DNA from: JAAYEA01 sp012689325
GTDB taxonomy: Bacteria; Chloroflexota; Anaerolineae; JAAYEA01
DNA: 19,269 nt
NCBI GenBank assembly: GCA_036841525.1
Contig: DAITVZ010000077.1
Span: forward strand, 1 to 19,269
Reading direction: 5' to 3'
Shown: positions 5,246-15,000 of the stretch, piece after piece
Layout: each line of letters opens with the position of its first letter
Numbering within the stretch: the stretch's first letter is position 1
Notes under the pieces: generated by a model
Seen by the model: the letters and a program-made list of their open reading frames with translations, nothing else
Told to the model about the DNA's origin: nothing
The model's database searches: none
Position numbers and translations under genes: made by a program

Positions 5246-7453
5246 ATGAAAACGTCCCGTTACGCAGCCTGGTTGGTCCTATTGGCGGTTGGGGTCCTGG
5301 CGACCGGACTCTCGGCGTGCGGCCCGGTCGTCGTCCATTGGACGCCGACGCCCAGCGCCACGGTGACGGCGACGGAGCAGAGCGCCCTGTCCATTGCCGC
5401 CGGTATCATTGAGAAGGTGCTGGCGCCCGGCACGGACGCCGCCCCCCAGCCCACGGCGACGGCGCTGCCTCAGATCGCCGCCGCGGCTCCGGCCACCGCG
5501 ACCGCCTTGCCGCCCGCGACGGCGACCAAGGCGCAGCCCTCGGCGATACAGCCGTCCTCGGCGACGCCGACGTCCTCGGCGACGCCGACCTTGGCGCCGG
5601 CCACGCACACGCGCATCCCGCCCACCTCCACCGCCTCGCCCACGCCGACCACGGCGCCGCTCCTGGTGCGCGCCACGCTGGCGGCGCTCTACGAGAGGTG
5701 GGCGACCAGCCTCGCCTGGACGCCGGATGGCGGATCCCTGCTATTGGGCGGCTCGTTTCTCTATGACGCGCGCACCGGGGAAGCGCGCCAGGTGATCTCG
5801 GACGGGGGCGCGGCTGCCGTCCTCTCGCCGGATGGCCGACTAGTGGCTGCCGTAGCCTATGGCGGGGTGCGGCTCATCGCCACCGACGGCTGGGGGGAGG
5901 TGCGGGCGCTGCCGGGCAGCGCCGACTCCCGCGCCGCCAGTTTCTCGCCCGACGGCGCCACGCTGGCCACGGCCACCGGCGGCACGGTCAAGCTCTGGGA
6001 GGTCGCCAGCGGCCGCGAGCTGCGCACCATCCCCGCCGATAGCTCGGTGAACGCGGTGGCCTTCTCGCCCGACGGCCAGTTCGTCGCTTCCGGCGGATTG
6101 AGCGAGGTCAAGCTGTGGAACGCGGCCAGCGGCGAGTTCGTCCGCTCCCTCAAAGGGCACTCGAACTGGATCAAGAGCCTGGCCTTTGCGGAGGGGACGC
6201 TGGCCAGTTCCTCGGTGGACGGCACCATCCGCCTCTGGGATTGGGCCACCGGACGCCAGGTGCGCGTCATCAGCGCTGGCGAGCGCGAGGTGAACCAGGT
6301 GGCCTTCTCGCCCGATGGGCAGCTCCTGGCCTCCGCCTCGGGCGACCTGACCGTCCGACTCTGGCAAGTAGGGACGGGGCAAGAGCTGCTGGTTCTGACG
6401 GGCCATGCCAACCAACCCGAGGACGTGGCCTTTTCGCCCGATGGGCAGCTCCTAGCCAGCGGCTCCCGCGACCAGTTGCGGCTCTGGCGCATCGAGCGCG
6501 GGCTCGCCCCGGCGCCCACCGCGACGCTGCCCCTGACCACGGCGCAGAGTACGCCCGTACCCACCTCGCTGCGGGCCATCACGGCCGAAAACGTCGGCCA
6601 ACTGGAGGCGGCGGTGATCCACGAGAACTATACCACCGGCCTGACCTGGGCGCCGGATGGACAGTCCCTGCTCATCGGCAGCTCGCCCGTGCTGCTCTAT
6701 ACCCTCGCCTCCGGCGCCGCGCGTCAGATCGCCCCGAACTGGGCCGCCGGGATGGCCTTCTCCGCGGACGGGCAGCGCCTGGCCCTCGCCGGGCATGAAG
6801 GGGTGGGGCTGTGGGACCCGGAGGGCCTGGCCCAGTTGCTCCGGCTGGCGGGGAGCGCCGACTCCAACGGCCTGTGCTTTTCGCCCGATGGCGCGCTCCT
6901 GGCGACGGCCACCGGCTCCACCGTCAAGCTGTGGGACGCGGCCACTGGCCAGGAGCTGCGCACCCTGCTGAGCGGCTGGGGCGAGGCGGTGGCCTGGTCG
7001 CCGGATGGCGGCATCCTGGCCGCCGTGGGCGGGGCGGGGTCCAACGATATCCTGCTTTGGGAGATGCCGACAGCCGCCGCGCTGCCCCCGCTGGAGGGCA
7101 GTTCCAGCACGCTAAAGAGCATCGCCTTCTCCCCGGATGGGCGGCTGCTCGCCTCGGGGTCGGTGGATAGCGTGGTGCGACTGTGGGACGTGGCCAACCG
7201 CCGCCAGTTGCGCGTCCTCACCGGACACACCGGCCAGGTAGGCGGCGTGTCCTTCTCGCCGGACGGGCGGCTGCTGGCCTCGGCCTCCTGGGACCTCACC
7301 ATCAAGCTCTGGGAGGTGGAGAGCGGCCAGGAGCTGGGCTCCCTCACCGGACATACCCAGTGGATCCAAGCGGTCGCTTTCTCCCCCGATGGCGCCCACC
7401 TGGCCTCGGCCGCGGAGAGCGTGCGGTTATGGCAAGTCGGCGTTGGCGAATAG
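5246..7453 (+). CDS. Lipoprotein with two seven-bladed WD40 propellers
   Basis: A 735-residue protein with GGGGAGG 7 nt before ATG 5246. Residues 1-25 are a lipoprotein signal peptide ending in the lipobox LSAC (Cys25), so the protein should be lipid-anchored outside the membrane. Residues 26-137 are an Ala/Pro/Thr-rich spacer. Two WD40 propellers follow, about residues 138-415 and 450-735, joined by a second Pro/Thr linker. I count seven 'FSPDG..LA......VKLW' blades in each. The first blade of each is atypical in the same way ('SLAWTPDGGSLLLG' and 'GLTWAPDGQSLLIG', then a Tyr in place of the LW), which suggests the second arose by duplicating the whole first propeller. WD40 propellers are binding platforms and no catalytic residues are seen. 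It is the first gene of a plus-strand run, with the next start 42 bp after its stop. Confidence 0.85.
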   Translation: MKTSRYAAWLVLLAVGVLATGLSACGPVVVHWTPTPSATVTATEQSALSIAAGIIEKVLAPGTDAAPQPTATALPQIAAAAPATATALPPATATKAQPSAIQPSSATPTSSATPTLAPATHTRIPPTSTASPTPTTAPLLVRATLAALYERWATSLAWTPDGGSLLLGGSFLYDARTGEARQVISDGGAAAVLSPDGRLVAAVAYGGVRLIATDGWGEVRALPGSADSRAASFSPDGATLATATGGTVKLWEVASGRELRTIPADSSVNAVAFSPDGQFVASGGLSEVKLWNAASGEFVRSLKGHSNWIKSLAFAEGTLASSSVDGTIRLWDWATGRQVRVISAGEREVNQVAFSPDGQLLASASGDLTVRLWQVGTGQELLVLTGHANQPEDVAFSPDGQLLASGSRDQLRLWRIERGLAPAPTATLPLTTAQSTPVPTSLRAITAENVGQLEAAVIHENYTTGLTWAPDGQSLLIGSSPVLLYTLASGAARQIAPNWAAGMAFSADGQRLALAGHEGVGLWDPEGLAQLLRLAGSADSNGLCFSPDGALLATATGSTVKLWDAATGQELRTLLSGWGEAVAWSPDGGILAAVGGAGSNDILLWEMPTAAALPPLEGSSSTLKSIAFSPDGRLLASGSVDSVVRLWDVANRRQLRVLTGHTGQVGGVSFSPDGRLLASASWDLTIKLWEVESGQELGSLTGHTQWIQAVAFSPDGAHLASAAESVRLWQVGVGE

Positions 7454-7463
7454 GCGATAGGGG

Positions 7464-7477
7464 CATTCACAGAATCC
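7464..7477 (+). repeat. Leader repeat, copy 1 (14 bp)
   Basis: CATTCACAGAATCC occurs here 18 bp before the ATG of the first Asp-box propeller gene, and again at 9753-9766 before the second. It marks the upstream edge of the gene duplication. Confidence 0.7.
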
Positions 7478-7495
7478 ATGCACGGAGGGGTCATC

Positions 7496-9667
7496 ATGAG
7501 CCATCATACCGGTAAATCGAGCAACCGCAAGCTTGTTCTGGCCATCATGCTGGGGATCGCGGTCTTGGTCCTGGGGAGCCAGGGGGCCGCCGCCGAGACC
7601 TGGTCCGCGCCAGGGAGCTTTGGACCGCTGCGCTGGCTTCGCCCTGGCCAGGAGGCGGCTGCGCCTTCCGCCTCCGCGGCCAAGCTCTGGACCTCTTATC
7701 CCCTCTATGGCGGCGAGATGACCGCCATCGCGGCCCACCCGACCAACGCCCAGATCGTGTACGTGGGCACGCGGGATGCTGGGGTGTTCAAGACCACCGA
7801 CGGGGGGCAGACGTGGCAGCCCGCGAGAGAGGGGCTGACGTTCTACCCCATCCGCTGCCTGCTGATCAACCCGCGACACCCGGAGACCCTCTACGCGGGC
7901 ACCGACAATGACGGCGTCTGGAAGTCCACCAACGGCGGCCAGAGCTGGGCCAACGCCGGCAACGGCCTGAACCTCACGCTGATCGTCTTTAGCCTGGCGA
8001 TGGACCCGCAGGACAGCAGGACGCTCTACGCTGCCATGGCGGGCGGGGTCGGCCTGGATGTGGGGCACATCTACAAGACGCAGGACGCCGGGGCCAACTG
8101 GGCGCTGGCGGATACGGGGATCCCGCTGCACGCGGGCAGCTACATCAACGGCGTCTTTTCCCTGGCCCTCGACCCGGCGAACCCGCGCACCGTGTACGCT
8201 GGCACGAACTATCGGGGCGTTTTCCGCTCCCTCGATGGCGGGGCGACCTGGGCCGCGCTCAGCCAGGGGCTGCCCTTCCGCTACGGCACCACCGACAACT
8301 ATGCAGCGGTCAATGCCCTGGCCCTTGACCCTCACCATGGCAACCGGCTCTGCGGGATCATCGGCGGCAAGTACCACATCTATGCGTCCGGCCAGTGGCA
8401 ACTGATCAACCAGGGCAACCTGGACGCCAACAGCGGCCTTTTTACCGATTATCTCTACTTTCACCCGACCAACCCGAACATCCTCTACAGCGCCGGCGAC
8501 TGCTTCACCATCAGCACGGATGGCGGCGTCAACTGGACGCGCAAGCTGGGCTGGCGGCGCTCGGGCCGCGTGCCCGGCATCGCCTTCCATCCGACGACCC
8601 CCGACACGATCTATGCCGCCACCGACGTGCTGGGCGACTATGTCGGCGGGGTCTACAGATCGGTGGATCGGGGGGAGACCTGGACGGAAACCTGGCAGGG
8701 GATCACCGCCACCTCCATCGAGAGCGTGGCGTCCGACCCGCGGAACCCGGCCCGCCTCTATGCGGGCAGCGGAGACGGGTTCCTTTACCGCACCCAGGAT
8801 GGCGGCGCGACCTGGGGCCGGGGCTACTACACCCGCAATCCCGGGCCCTACGAGGAAAAGATCTATGATTTCGGCGCGATCAGCGACGTGGCCGTGGATC
8901 CGGCGGCGCCGCAGAAGGTCTATATCGCCGCGGGCGACTTTTATAGCTCCACCAACTATGGCGAGGTCTTTCAGCGGGTGGCGGCGGTGGAGTGGCCCAA
9001 CTGCATCGCCATGGCCCCCCAGGGCTCCGGCCCCATCTATGTGGGCGCCAGCTTTGGGCGGGGCATCTATGTGAGCCAGGACGGGGGGCGGACCTGGGAG
9101 CAGAAGAACCAGGGGCTGCCGACCTTTGGATCCTCGCTCAACCCCATCCTGTCCCTGGCCATCGACCCCAGCGCCCCCTCCACCGTGTGGGCGGGGACGC
9201 AATACGGCGGCGGCATCCTCAAATCCACCGATGGCGGCGAGCACTGGCAGGGCAAGGGCTTGACCGCCGAGAACTTTGTCGAGGCCATCGCCGTCGACCC
9301 CCGAGACAGCGACGTGGTCCTGGTGGGCGCGGGGTTCAGCGACGGCAGCATCTTCAAGTCAACCGATGGCGGCGAGAGCTGGCAGGAAAAGGTCGCGGGG
9401 ATCGCCTTTGTGAAAAAGATCGTCTATGACCCCCGGAATCCAAACTGGGCCTATGCCGCCACGGAGGGGTTCGGCGTGTTGCGCTCGCTGGACGGCGGGG
9501 AGAGCTGGCACGACTATAGCGCCGGGATCTTTTATCCCCTCACCTACTCGCTCGCCATCACTGCGGACGCGACGCCCAAGCTGCTGGCCGGCAGCTACGG
9601 CGCGGGGCTGTACTGGACCCGCCTGCCGAGCCTGGCCGTGGTGCATCTGCCAGCGCTGCTGAAATAG
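7496..9667 (+). CDS. Secreted Asp-box (BNR/sortilin-like) propeller protein, copy 1
   Basis: A 723-residue protein. I chose the ATG at 7496 over the in-frame ATG at 7478 because GGAGGGG lies 5 nt upstream of it and because it aligns with the start of the downstream paralogue. Residues about 11-35 are a Sec signal peptide with likely cleavage after QGAAA. The mature protein has 11 clear Asp boxes (S/T-x-D-x-G-x-x-W, such as KTTDGGQTW and KSTDGGESW) plus one degenerate copy (STNYGEVF), so about 12 blades, as in the sortilin/Vps10 or Ycf48/BNR-like propeller families. Blades carry repeated 'DP.NP..VYAGT' segments. Catalytic residues of sialidases are not evident, so a binding role is more likely. 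It ends in LAVVHLPALLK, a short hydrophobic/basic tail resembling those of other Chloroflexota secreted proteins. Part of the same operon as the WD40 lipoprotein. Confidence 0.85.
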   Translation: MSHHTGKSSNRKLVLAIMLGIAVLVLGSQGAAAETWSAPGSFGPLRWLRPGQEAAAPSASAAKLWTSYPLYGGEMTAIAAHPTNAQIVYVGTRDAGVFKTTDGGQTWQPAREGLTFYPIRCLLINPRHPETLYAGTDNDGVWKSTNGGQSWANAGNGLNLTLIVFSLAMDPQDSRTLYAAMAGGVGLDVGHIYKTQDAGANWALADTGIPLHAGSYINGVFSLALDPANPRTVYAGTNYRGVFRSLDGGATWAALSQGLPFRYGTTDNYAAVNALALDPHHGNRLCGIIGGKYHIYASGQWQLINQGNLDANSGLFTDYLYFHPTNPNILYSAGDCFTISTDGGVNWTRKLGWRRSGRVPGIAFHPTTPDTIYAATDVLGDYVGGVYRSVDRGETWTETWQGITATSIESVASDPRNPARLYAGSGDGFLYRTQDGGATWGRGYYTRNPGPYEEKIYDFGAISDVAVDPAAPQKVYIAAGDFYSSTNYGEVFQRVAAVEWPNCIAMAPQGSGPIYVGASFGRGIYVSQDGGRTWEQKNQGLPTFGSSLNPILSLAIDPSAPSTVWAGTQYGGGILKSTDGGEHWQGKGLTAENFVEAIAVDPRDSDVVLVGAGFSDGSIFKSTDGGESWQEKVAGIAFVKKIVYDPRNPNWAYAATEGFGVLRSLDGGESWHDYSAGIFYPLTYSLAITADATPKLLAGSYGAGLYWTRLPSLAVVHLPALLK

Positions 9668-9679
9668 CGGTAAGGGCGC
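9620..9679 (+). repeat. Distal repeat of duplicated propeller genes, copy 1 (60 bp)
   Basis: These 60 bases cover the last codons, the TAG stop and 12 bases beyond. They recur at 11927-11986 with a single mismatch (A/G). Identity continuing past the stop codon shows that the duplicated unit included downstream non-coding DNA. Confidence 0.75.
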
Positions 9680-9784
9680 CAAGCGGCTGGGTGCGATCCC
9701 AGCAGCAGGAGCGCGAGATGAGCTTCAGAATCAGCCCGATCGGCAACAGAGACATTCACAGAATCCGCTCAAGGAGGGATCACC
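9668..9784. other. Intergenic spacer between the two propeller genes
   Basis: This 117-bp gap holds a small perfect hairpin (GCTGGG at 9686-9691, CCCAGC at 9698-9703, 6-nt loop) without a T tract, and the second copy of the leader repeat. I see no strong promoter, so read-through from the first gene is likely. Confidence 0.4.
9753..9766 (+). repeat. Leader repeat, copy 2 (14 bp)
   Basis: CATTCACAGAATCC is identical to 7464-7477 and again lies 18 bp upstream of a propeller-gene ATG. Confidence 0.7.
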
Positions 9785-11974
9785 ATGAGCCAGCATTATA
9801 AGTTAAGCAGCCACAGGCTTGGCCTTGCCATCATGCTGGGGATCGCGGTCCTGCTGCTGGGGAGCCAGGGGGCCGTCGCCGAGACCTGGTCCGCGCCAGG
9901 GGGCTTTGGCCCGCTGCGCTGGCTGCGCCCCGGTCAGGAAGCCGCCCCCTCTGGGGAGACGGCGCGCGGCCCCGTGCTCTCACCGTCCGCCTCCGCGGCC
10001 GAGCTCTGGACCTCTTATCCCCTCCATGGCGGCGAGATGACCGCCATCGCGGCCCACCCGACCAACGCCCAGATCGTGTACGTGGGCACGCGGGATGCCG
10101 GGGCGTTCAAGACCACCGACGGGGGGCAGTCCTGGAGGCCCGCCCGCAATGGCCTGACCTTCTATCCCATCCGCTGCCTGGAAATCGACCCGCGGCGCCC
10201 GGACACCTTGTACGCAGGCACCGACTATGACGGCATCTGGAAGTCCTCCGACGGCGGCGCCACCTGGACCGACGCGAGCGCCGGCCTGGACAAAAGCCTG
10301 GTCGCGCTGAACATCGCCATTGATCCGCTCAACACGAACACCCTGTATGCGGGTCTTGGCGGAGGGATTGGCCTGATACTGGGCAACATCTTTAAATCGG
10401 TGGATGGCGGCGCCACCTGGACCATGCAAGATAGCGGCCTCCCTCGCTATCCCGAGACAATGCATACGGGCGGGGTGTACTCCCTCGCGATTGACCCAGC
10501 CCATCCCGCCGTGCTGTACGCCGGGACGATCCATGACGGCGCCTTCCGATCCACGGATGGCGGAGCACACTGGGTCGCCCTCAACACTGGCCTGCCGTTT
10601 CGCTCCGGCTCGGCCGAATACCGGGAAGGGGTCAATGCCCTCGCCACCGACCCCCATCATGCCAACCGGCTGAGCGCCATCATCGGCGGGGAGTACTATG
10701 TCTATGAGCAGGGCCTCTGGCAGAGGGTGAATCAGGGCTATGACCACGCCAACAGTTCGATCGGCCCAGGCTATCTGTACTTTCATCCCAGCGATCCAGC
10801 CATCCTCTACAGCGGGGGCGGCGGCTTTCACAAAAGCACCGATGGCGGCGTGCACTGGCAGAATTCCTATGGGACGGTAGTCGGAACGATGGTTCCCGAC
10901 ATCGCGTTTCATCCATCCACGCCCGATACGCTCTATGCGGCCACCTCGCCGCAGACTGGCTACGCCGGGGGCGTCGCCAAGTCGAGCGACCAAGGCGAGA
11001 ACTGGGTTGGCGCCTCGGCGGGGATCACGGCCCTGCTCATCCACGCGGTGGCAGTGGACCCGCAGAGCTCGCAGAACATCTATGCCGGGACCGATGGATC
11101 CGGGCATTTCTACCGCACACAGGACGGGGGCGCGACCTGGCAATTCGCCTGCGCCGACACCACTTGGTGTGCCGGCATCGACGATATCGCCGTGGACCCG
11201 ACGGACTCGCGCAAGATCTATGTGGTAGCCTGGCCTAACTTGTTTCAATCCACCGACCAAGGCGCCACGTTTGCTCGGGTCACCGCAGTGAATGCCGCCT
11301 ATCAAATCGCCGTCGTCCCCCAGGCGTCGAGCCCGATCTATGTGGCAGCCAGGCAGCAGGGCATCTACAAGAGCGCTGATAGCGGGCAGACCTGGGTGCA
11401 AAAGAACCAGGGGCTCCCCAACCTCCCAAGCTGCGGCGGCCTCTGTCCGGCCGTCGCCGTGGCCGTTGACCCCAGCCAGCCGGGGACGGTATGGGCCGGA
11501 TTGCAGTTCGGCGGAGGCATTGCCAAGACCACCGACGGCGGTGAGCACTGGCAGGTGATGGGCGTTTTCGGTAGACTGGGCGATAGAACGGTCGAATGCG
11601 TCGCCGTTCATCCTCGGGATGGCAGCACGATCCTCACCGGCGTTCTCCGCGAAGGCCTCTTCAAGTCCACGGACGGGGGCAAGACCTGGCAGCCCAAGCT
11701 CGAGGATGTGGCCGCCATCCGCAAGATCGTCTACGACCCCCGGAATCCAAACTGGGTCTATGCCGCCACGGAGGGGTTTGGCGTGTTGCGCTCGCTGGAC
11801 GGCGGGGAGACCTGGCAGGGCTACAGCAGCGGGATCTTTTATCCTGTCGTTTACTCGCTCGCCATCACCACGGACTCGCCGGCCAAGCTGCTGGCCGGCA
11901 GCTACAGCTCGGGCCTGTATTGGGCCCGCCTGCCGAGCCTGGCCGTGGTGCATCTGCCGGCGCTGCTGAAATAG
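9785..11974 (+). CDS. Secreted Asp-box (BNR/sortilin-like) propeller protein, copy 2
   Basis: A 729-residue paralogue of the preceding gene; AAGGAGGGAT precedes ATG 9785. The signal peptide (about residues 11-36, ending QGAVA), the first blades and the last two blades are almost the same as in copy 1, whereas the middle blades differ strongly. Asp boxes are seen at 12 places, including KSSDGGATW, RSTDGGAHW, KSADSGQTW and RSLDGGETW; QSTDQGATF is the degenerate one. It carries a short extra stretch near residue 55 (GETARGPVLSP) that copy 1 lacks. Like copy 1 it ends in LAVVHLPALLK. It is probably secreted and held at the surface, with binding rather than enzymatic function. The next gene starts 40 bp after its stop. 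Confidence 0.85.
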   Translation: MSQHYKLSSHRLGLAIMLGIAVLLLGSQGAVAETWSAPGGFGPLRWLRPGQEAAPSGETARGPVLSPSASAAELWTSYPLHGGEMTAIAAHPTNAQIVYVGTRDAGAFKTTDGGQSWRPARNGLTFYPIRCLEIDPRRPDTLYAGTDYDGIWKSSDGGATWTDASAGLDKSLVALNIAIDPLNTNTLYAGLGGGIGLILGNIFKSVDGGATWTMQDSGLPRYPETMHTGGVYSLAIDPAHPAVLYAGTIHDGAFRSTDGGAHWVALNTGLPFRSGSAEYREGVNALATDPHHANRLSAIIGGEYYVYEQGLWQRVNQGYDHANSSIGPGYLYFHPSDPAILYSGGGGFHKSTDGGVHWQNSYGTVVGTMVPDIAFHPSTPDTLYAATSPQTGYAGGVAKSSDQGENWVGASAGITALLIHAVAVDPQSSQNIYAGTDGSGHFYRTQDGGATWQFACADTTWCAGIDDIAVDPTDSRKIYVVAWPNLFQSTDQGATFARVTAVNAAYQIAVVPQASSPIYVAARQQGIYKSADSGQTWVQKNQGLPNLPSCGGLCPAVAVAVDPSQPGTVWAGLQFGGGIAKTTDGGEHWQVMGVFGRLGDRTVECVAVHPRDGSTILTGVLREGLFKSTDGGKTWQPKLEDVAAIRKIVYDPRNPNWVYAATEGFGVLRSLDGGETWQGYSSGIFYPVVYSLAITTDSPAKLLAGSYSSGLYWARLPSLAVVHLPALLK

Positions 11975-11986
11975 CGGTAAGGGCGC
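11927..11986 (+). repeat. Distal repeat of duplicated propeller genes, copy 2 (60 bp)
   Basis: Matches 9620-9679 with one mismatch, spanning the C-terminal codons, the stop and 12 bases downstream. Confidence 0.75.
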
Positions 11987-12014
11987 GGGGCGAATTGACC
12001 AGGGGAGGTGCGTA

Positions 12015-15000
12015 ATGCCATCCACAGAGGTTCGAACGACCACCTTTTACCACGAGGAATGGAACTTTTCCCTCGCCTACCCGGCCGACTGGCCGGTCAT
12101 CTACCAGGACGAGCCGGCCGGGTCGTGGACCATCCCTATCGCCGTGGCGGGGCCCTCCGCGCCCGGCGGGCGGCCCACCTTTATGGTGAACGCGCGGCGC
12201 GGCGAGATCCTGCAGGGGAGCAGTGGGTCGCCGGTCTATGCCATAGGCCCGACCGGCCAGATGATCAAGATGCCCTGCACGCCGGAGGAGTACATCGCGC
12301 TGAACCGGGACAGCCTGGCGGGCGACTTTCCCGGCTATCGCTTCCTCGCCGGGGAGGCGATCACCCTGGCGGACAAGCCGGCGGCGCGGATGGAGTACAG
12401 TTATGATACCCAGGGCGGTCGCATCACCGAGGAAGCGGTCACGCTCTTTGGCGTCGGCGTGACCTTCCAGTTCATCGCCGAGATGCCCGCCGCCAAGGTC
12501 GAGAAGCTGCGCCCCTTGCTGCGCGGCATCCTGGAGAGCTTTCGGCTGGGCCGCCCGGAGCCGCAGGCCGAGGAGCTCGTCGCCGCGGAGCCTGTCGCCA
12601 GCGCCGAGCCGCCATCGTCGCTGGAGCTCTACAACCAGGCGGTTGAGCTGTACGAGTATGGCAAGTTTGCGGAAGCGCTGGCCGCCTTCGAGGCCTGCCT
12701 GCGCGCGGGAGGATACCAACCCCAGGCCGCCTACGCCATGATCCTGTGTCAGCAGCAACTGGGGCGACAGATGCAGCTGCCCCAGGAGCCCGAGGGCCTG
12801 GAGGACACGGCGACACCGATCTATTTAGCCACCAACCTGGTCTGCCACCTTCTGCAGCGAGGCTATGCCGCCGCGCTGACCAAAGAGGGCAAGACCTCCG
12901 AGGTGTGGGCAGAGATCGGCGGCGCGCGCTATCGCGTCAGCGTCATCAGCGGCTTTGGCGTAGGCGGCTATTTCTGCAACGCCTGGCGCAAGAAGCAGGA
13001 TGGGTATGTGCCGCTCTCCGATCCCAGCGCCAACCCCAACCCGACCCCAGCGGACCGGTCCCTGCTGGCGTTGCTGAAGGACCTGGCCGCCCTGCCGCCC
13101 GCCAGGCTGCCCGCCGTCGGCCTGCCCAGCGCGCTGCCGGAGGAGGCGCCGCCTCCCGCGCCAGCCGCCCAGGCGCCCGAGCCTGCCCCCGCCGTGGAGC
13201 CGCCTGCGCCAGCGGAGCGCATTCCCGCGCAGGCTCCGGCCCCAGTGGCTGCCCCAGCGGGCGGCGCGGCTTCGGTCGCCGAGTTCATCACTTCCCACGG
13301 CGACGCCGCGCTGGAAGGCGCCCTGTTGAGCGTCAAGCGGGCGCGCCTTTCCTCCGAGCGGGCGTCCCTGGCGCTGGACGACCTCCGCCTGGCCTACCTC
13401 TTTTTGCCCACCGGGTTCACCTGGCGCCCGCTGCGCACCTCCACCTACAACTATCAGTGGGTGAACCTGGACAAGCTGCCCGAGGCGGATTACGGCCTGT
13501 TGACCGCCGCGCTGGGGCAGAGGGGCCAGGGCCTGGCGAAGGATTGCACCTTTGTGCTGATGGATTCGCGATGCCGCGTCTTGTCCCTCAAGTGGAAGCA
13601 ATTGGTCGAGCGCGGCCTCCCGCTCCTGGCCCAGCTCTGGGGCGGGCGAGAGGCTCGCCAGGAAAGGGCGGCCCGCTGGCTGGAGACGAACCCCTCGCTG
13701 GCCATCCAGGCCAAGGTGGGGCTGTATCGCAGCAGCGCGAGCCTGAACGCTGCCGGCATCGGCGGCAAGGGCAGCCGCTACATCCCCTGGGGCGCGCTGG
13801 ACACCTTCGAGATCACCCAGCACCAAGACTCTTGGGGGGACTCGTGCCAGATCATCTTTGAGACCAAGAGGACTGGCAAGCGCACCACCATCGCGCTCTC
13901 CGTGAACCCCAAGTGGACCGAGGCCTGCCTGGCGCTGATCGACTTTTGGCGCTCCCGGGAGCCGGACGCCGAGGTTCCGCCCCCAGCCGAACCGCCGGCG
14001 ACCGCCAAGCAGAGCCCGCTGGCGCAGACGAGCCTGATCGCGGGCATCCTGGCCTGGTGCCTGGTCCCGGTGCTGGGCGCGCTCATCGCCATCGTCACCG
14101 GCCGCCGGGCCAGGAGGGAGATTGACCGGAGCGGAGGCGCGTTGCAGGGCAAGGGGAAGGCGACCCTGGGAATGGCTCTCGGCTACGCCCAGGTGGCGCT
14201 GCTCCTCGCCTTGCTTGTGGCGGGGATGGTATCATCGCTCCAATCGAAGGACCAGGCCGGGCCGCGGTCCCCCGGCGGCACGCCTTCCCGGGTGGTCGTC
14301 GTCGGAAGGGGCGCCGCGACGGAGGTCGTGAAGGAATACGCCGCCACGCCCGCGGCGGTCAAGGCGGCGGCCACTGTCACCGTCCACGGCGCCGCGGTGA
14401 CGCCCCGCGCCACCAATACCCCCCGACCCACGCTGCGGGCCACGGCGACGATGGCGCCGCCCACCGCCTCGCCCTCGCTCGCGCCGTCGGGCACGCCCAC
14501 CCTCAACCTGGAACAGGCCCTCTTGGTCGGCCAGGCGCTGCGCGCCACCGTGGAGGCGAACCCTGTCTGGGCCGCGTCGGCCATCTATGACACTTTCGAC
14601 GCCAACGTCCGCAACTGGCCGACGGACACGGACGCCAACGACTATGGCAGTTGGACCCGGGAGCTGGCGGATGGGGCCTATCGCTGGAGCATGAAGACGC
14701 CCAAGGGAGTGCATTCCACCATCAGGCTGAGCGCGGCGGCCGTCACGCCCCTGTACTTTGCAGCCGACATGCGCCAAATCAGCGGCGCGGACGCCGGCCA
14801 TGGTCTGGTGTTGCACGCGAGTGAGGACAGCCAGTACTTCTTTGCCATCATCAACAGCCAGCGCTACTACCTTGCGCGGATGGTCCAGGGGCAGTGGACG
14901 CTGCTGGCCAACTGGACCCCTTGTGCCGCCATCCGCCCCTGGCAGACGAACCGCCTTGCGGTCGCCGCGGGCAACGGCCAGTTCGCCCTGCTGATCAACG

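Noticed and set aside
5840..6582. Minus-strand frames opposite the WD40 gene with repeated 'SPSGEKAT' text
   Set aside because: The repetition is the reverse complement of the conserved 'FSPDG' blade codons, not an independent repeat protein.
7427..9244. 605-codon open frame on the minus strand opposite propeller copy 1
   Set aside because: Same kind of shadow, arising because the two propeller genes are paralogues; no ribosome-binding site or recognisable motif.
7489..11986. CRISPR or other short-repeat array in the propeller genes
   Set aside because: The recurring short sequences are in-frame Asp-box codons of variable spacing, not identical direct repeats with unique spacers.
9980..12043. 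687-codon open frame on the minus strand opposite propeller copy 2
   Set aside because: Antisense shadow of a GC-rich gene: the plus strand has a signal peptide, 12 Asp boxes and a ribosome-binding site, while the minus reading is low-complexity Gly/Ala/Arg/Val with no domain.
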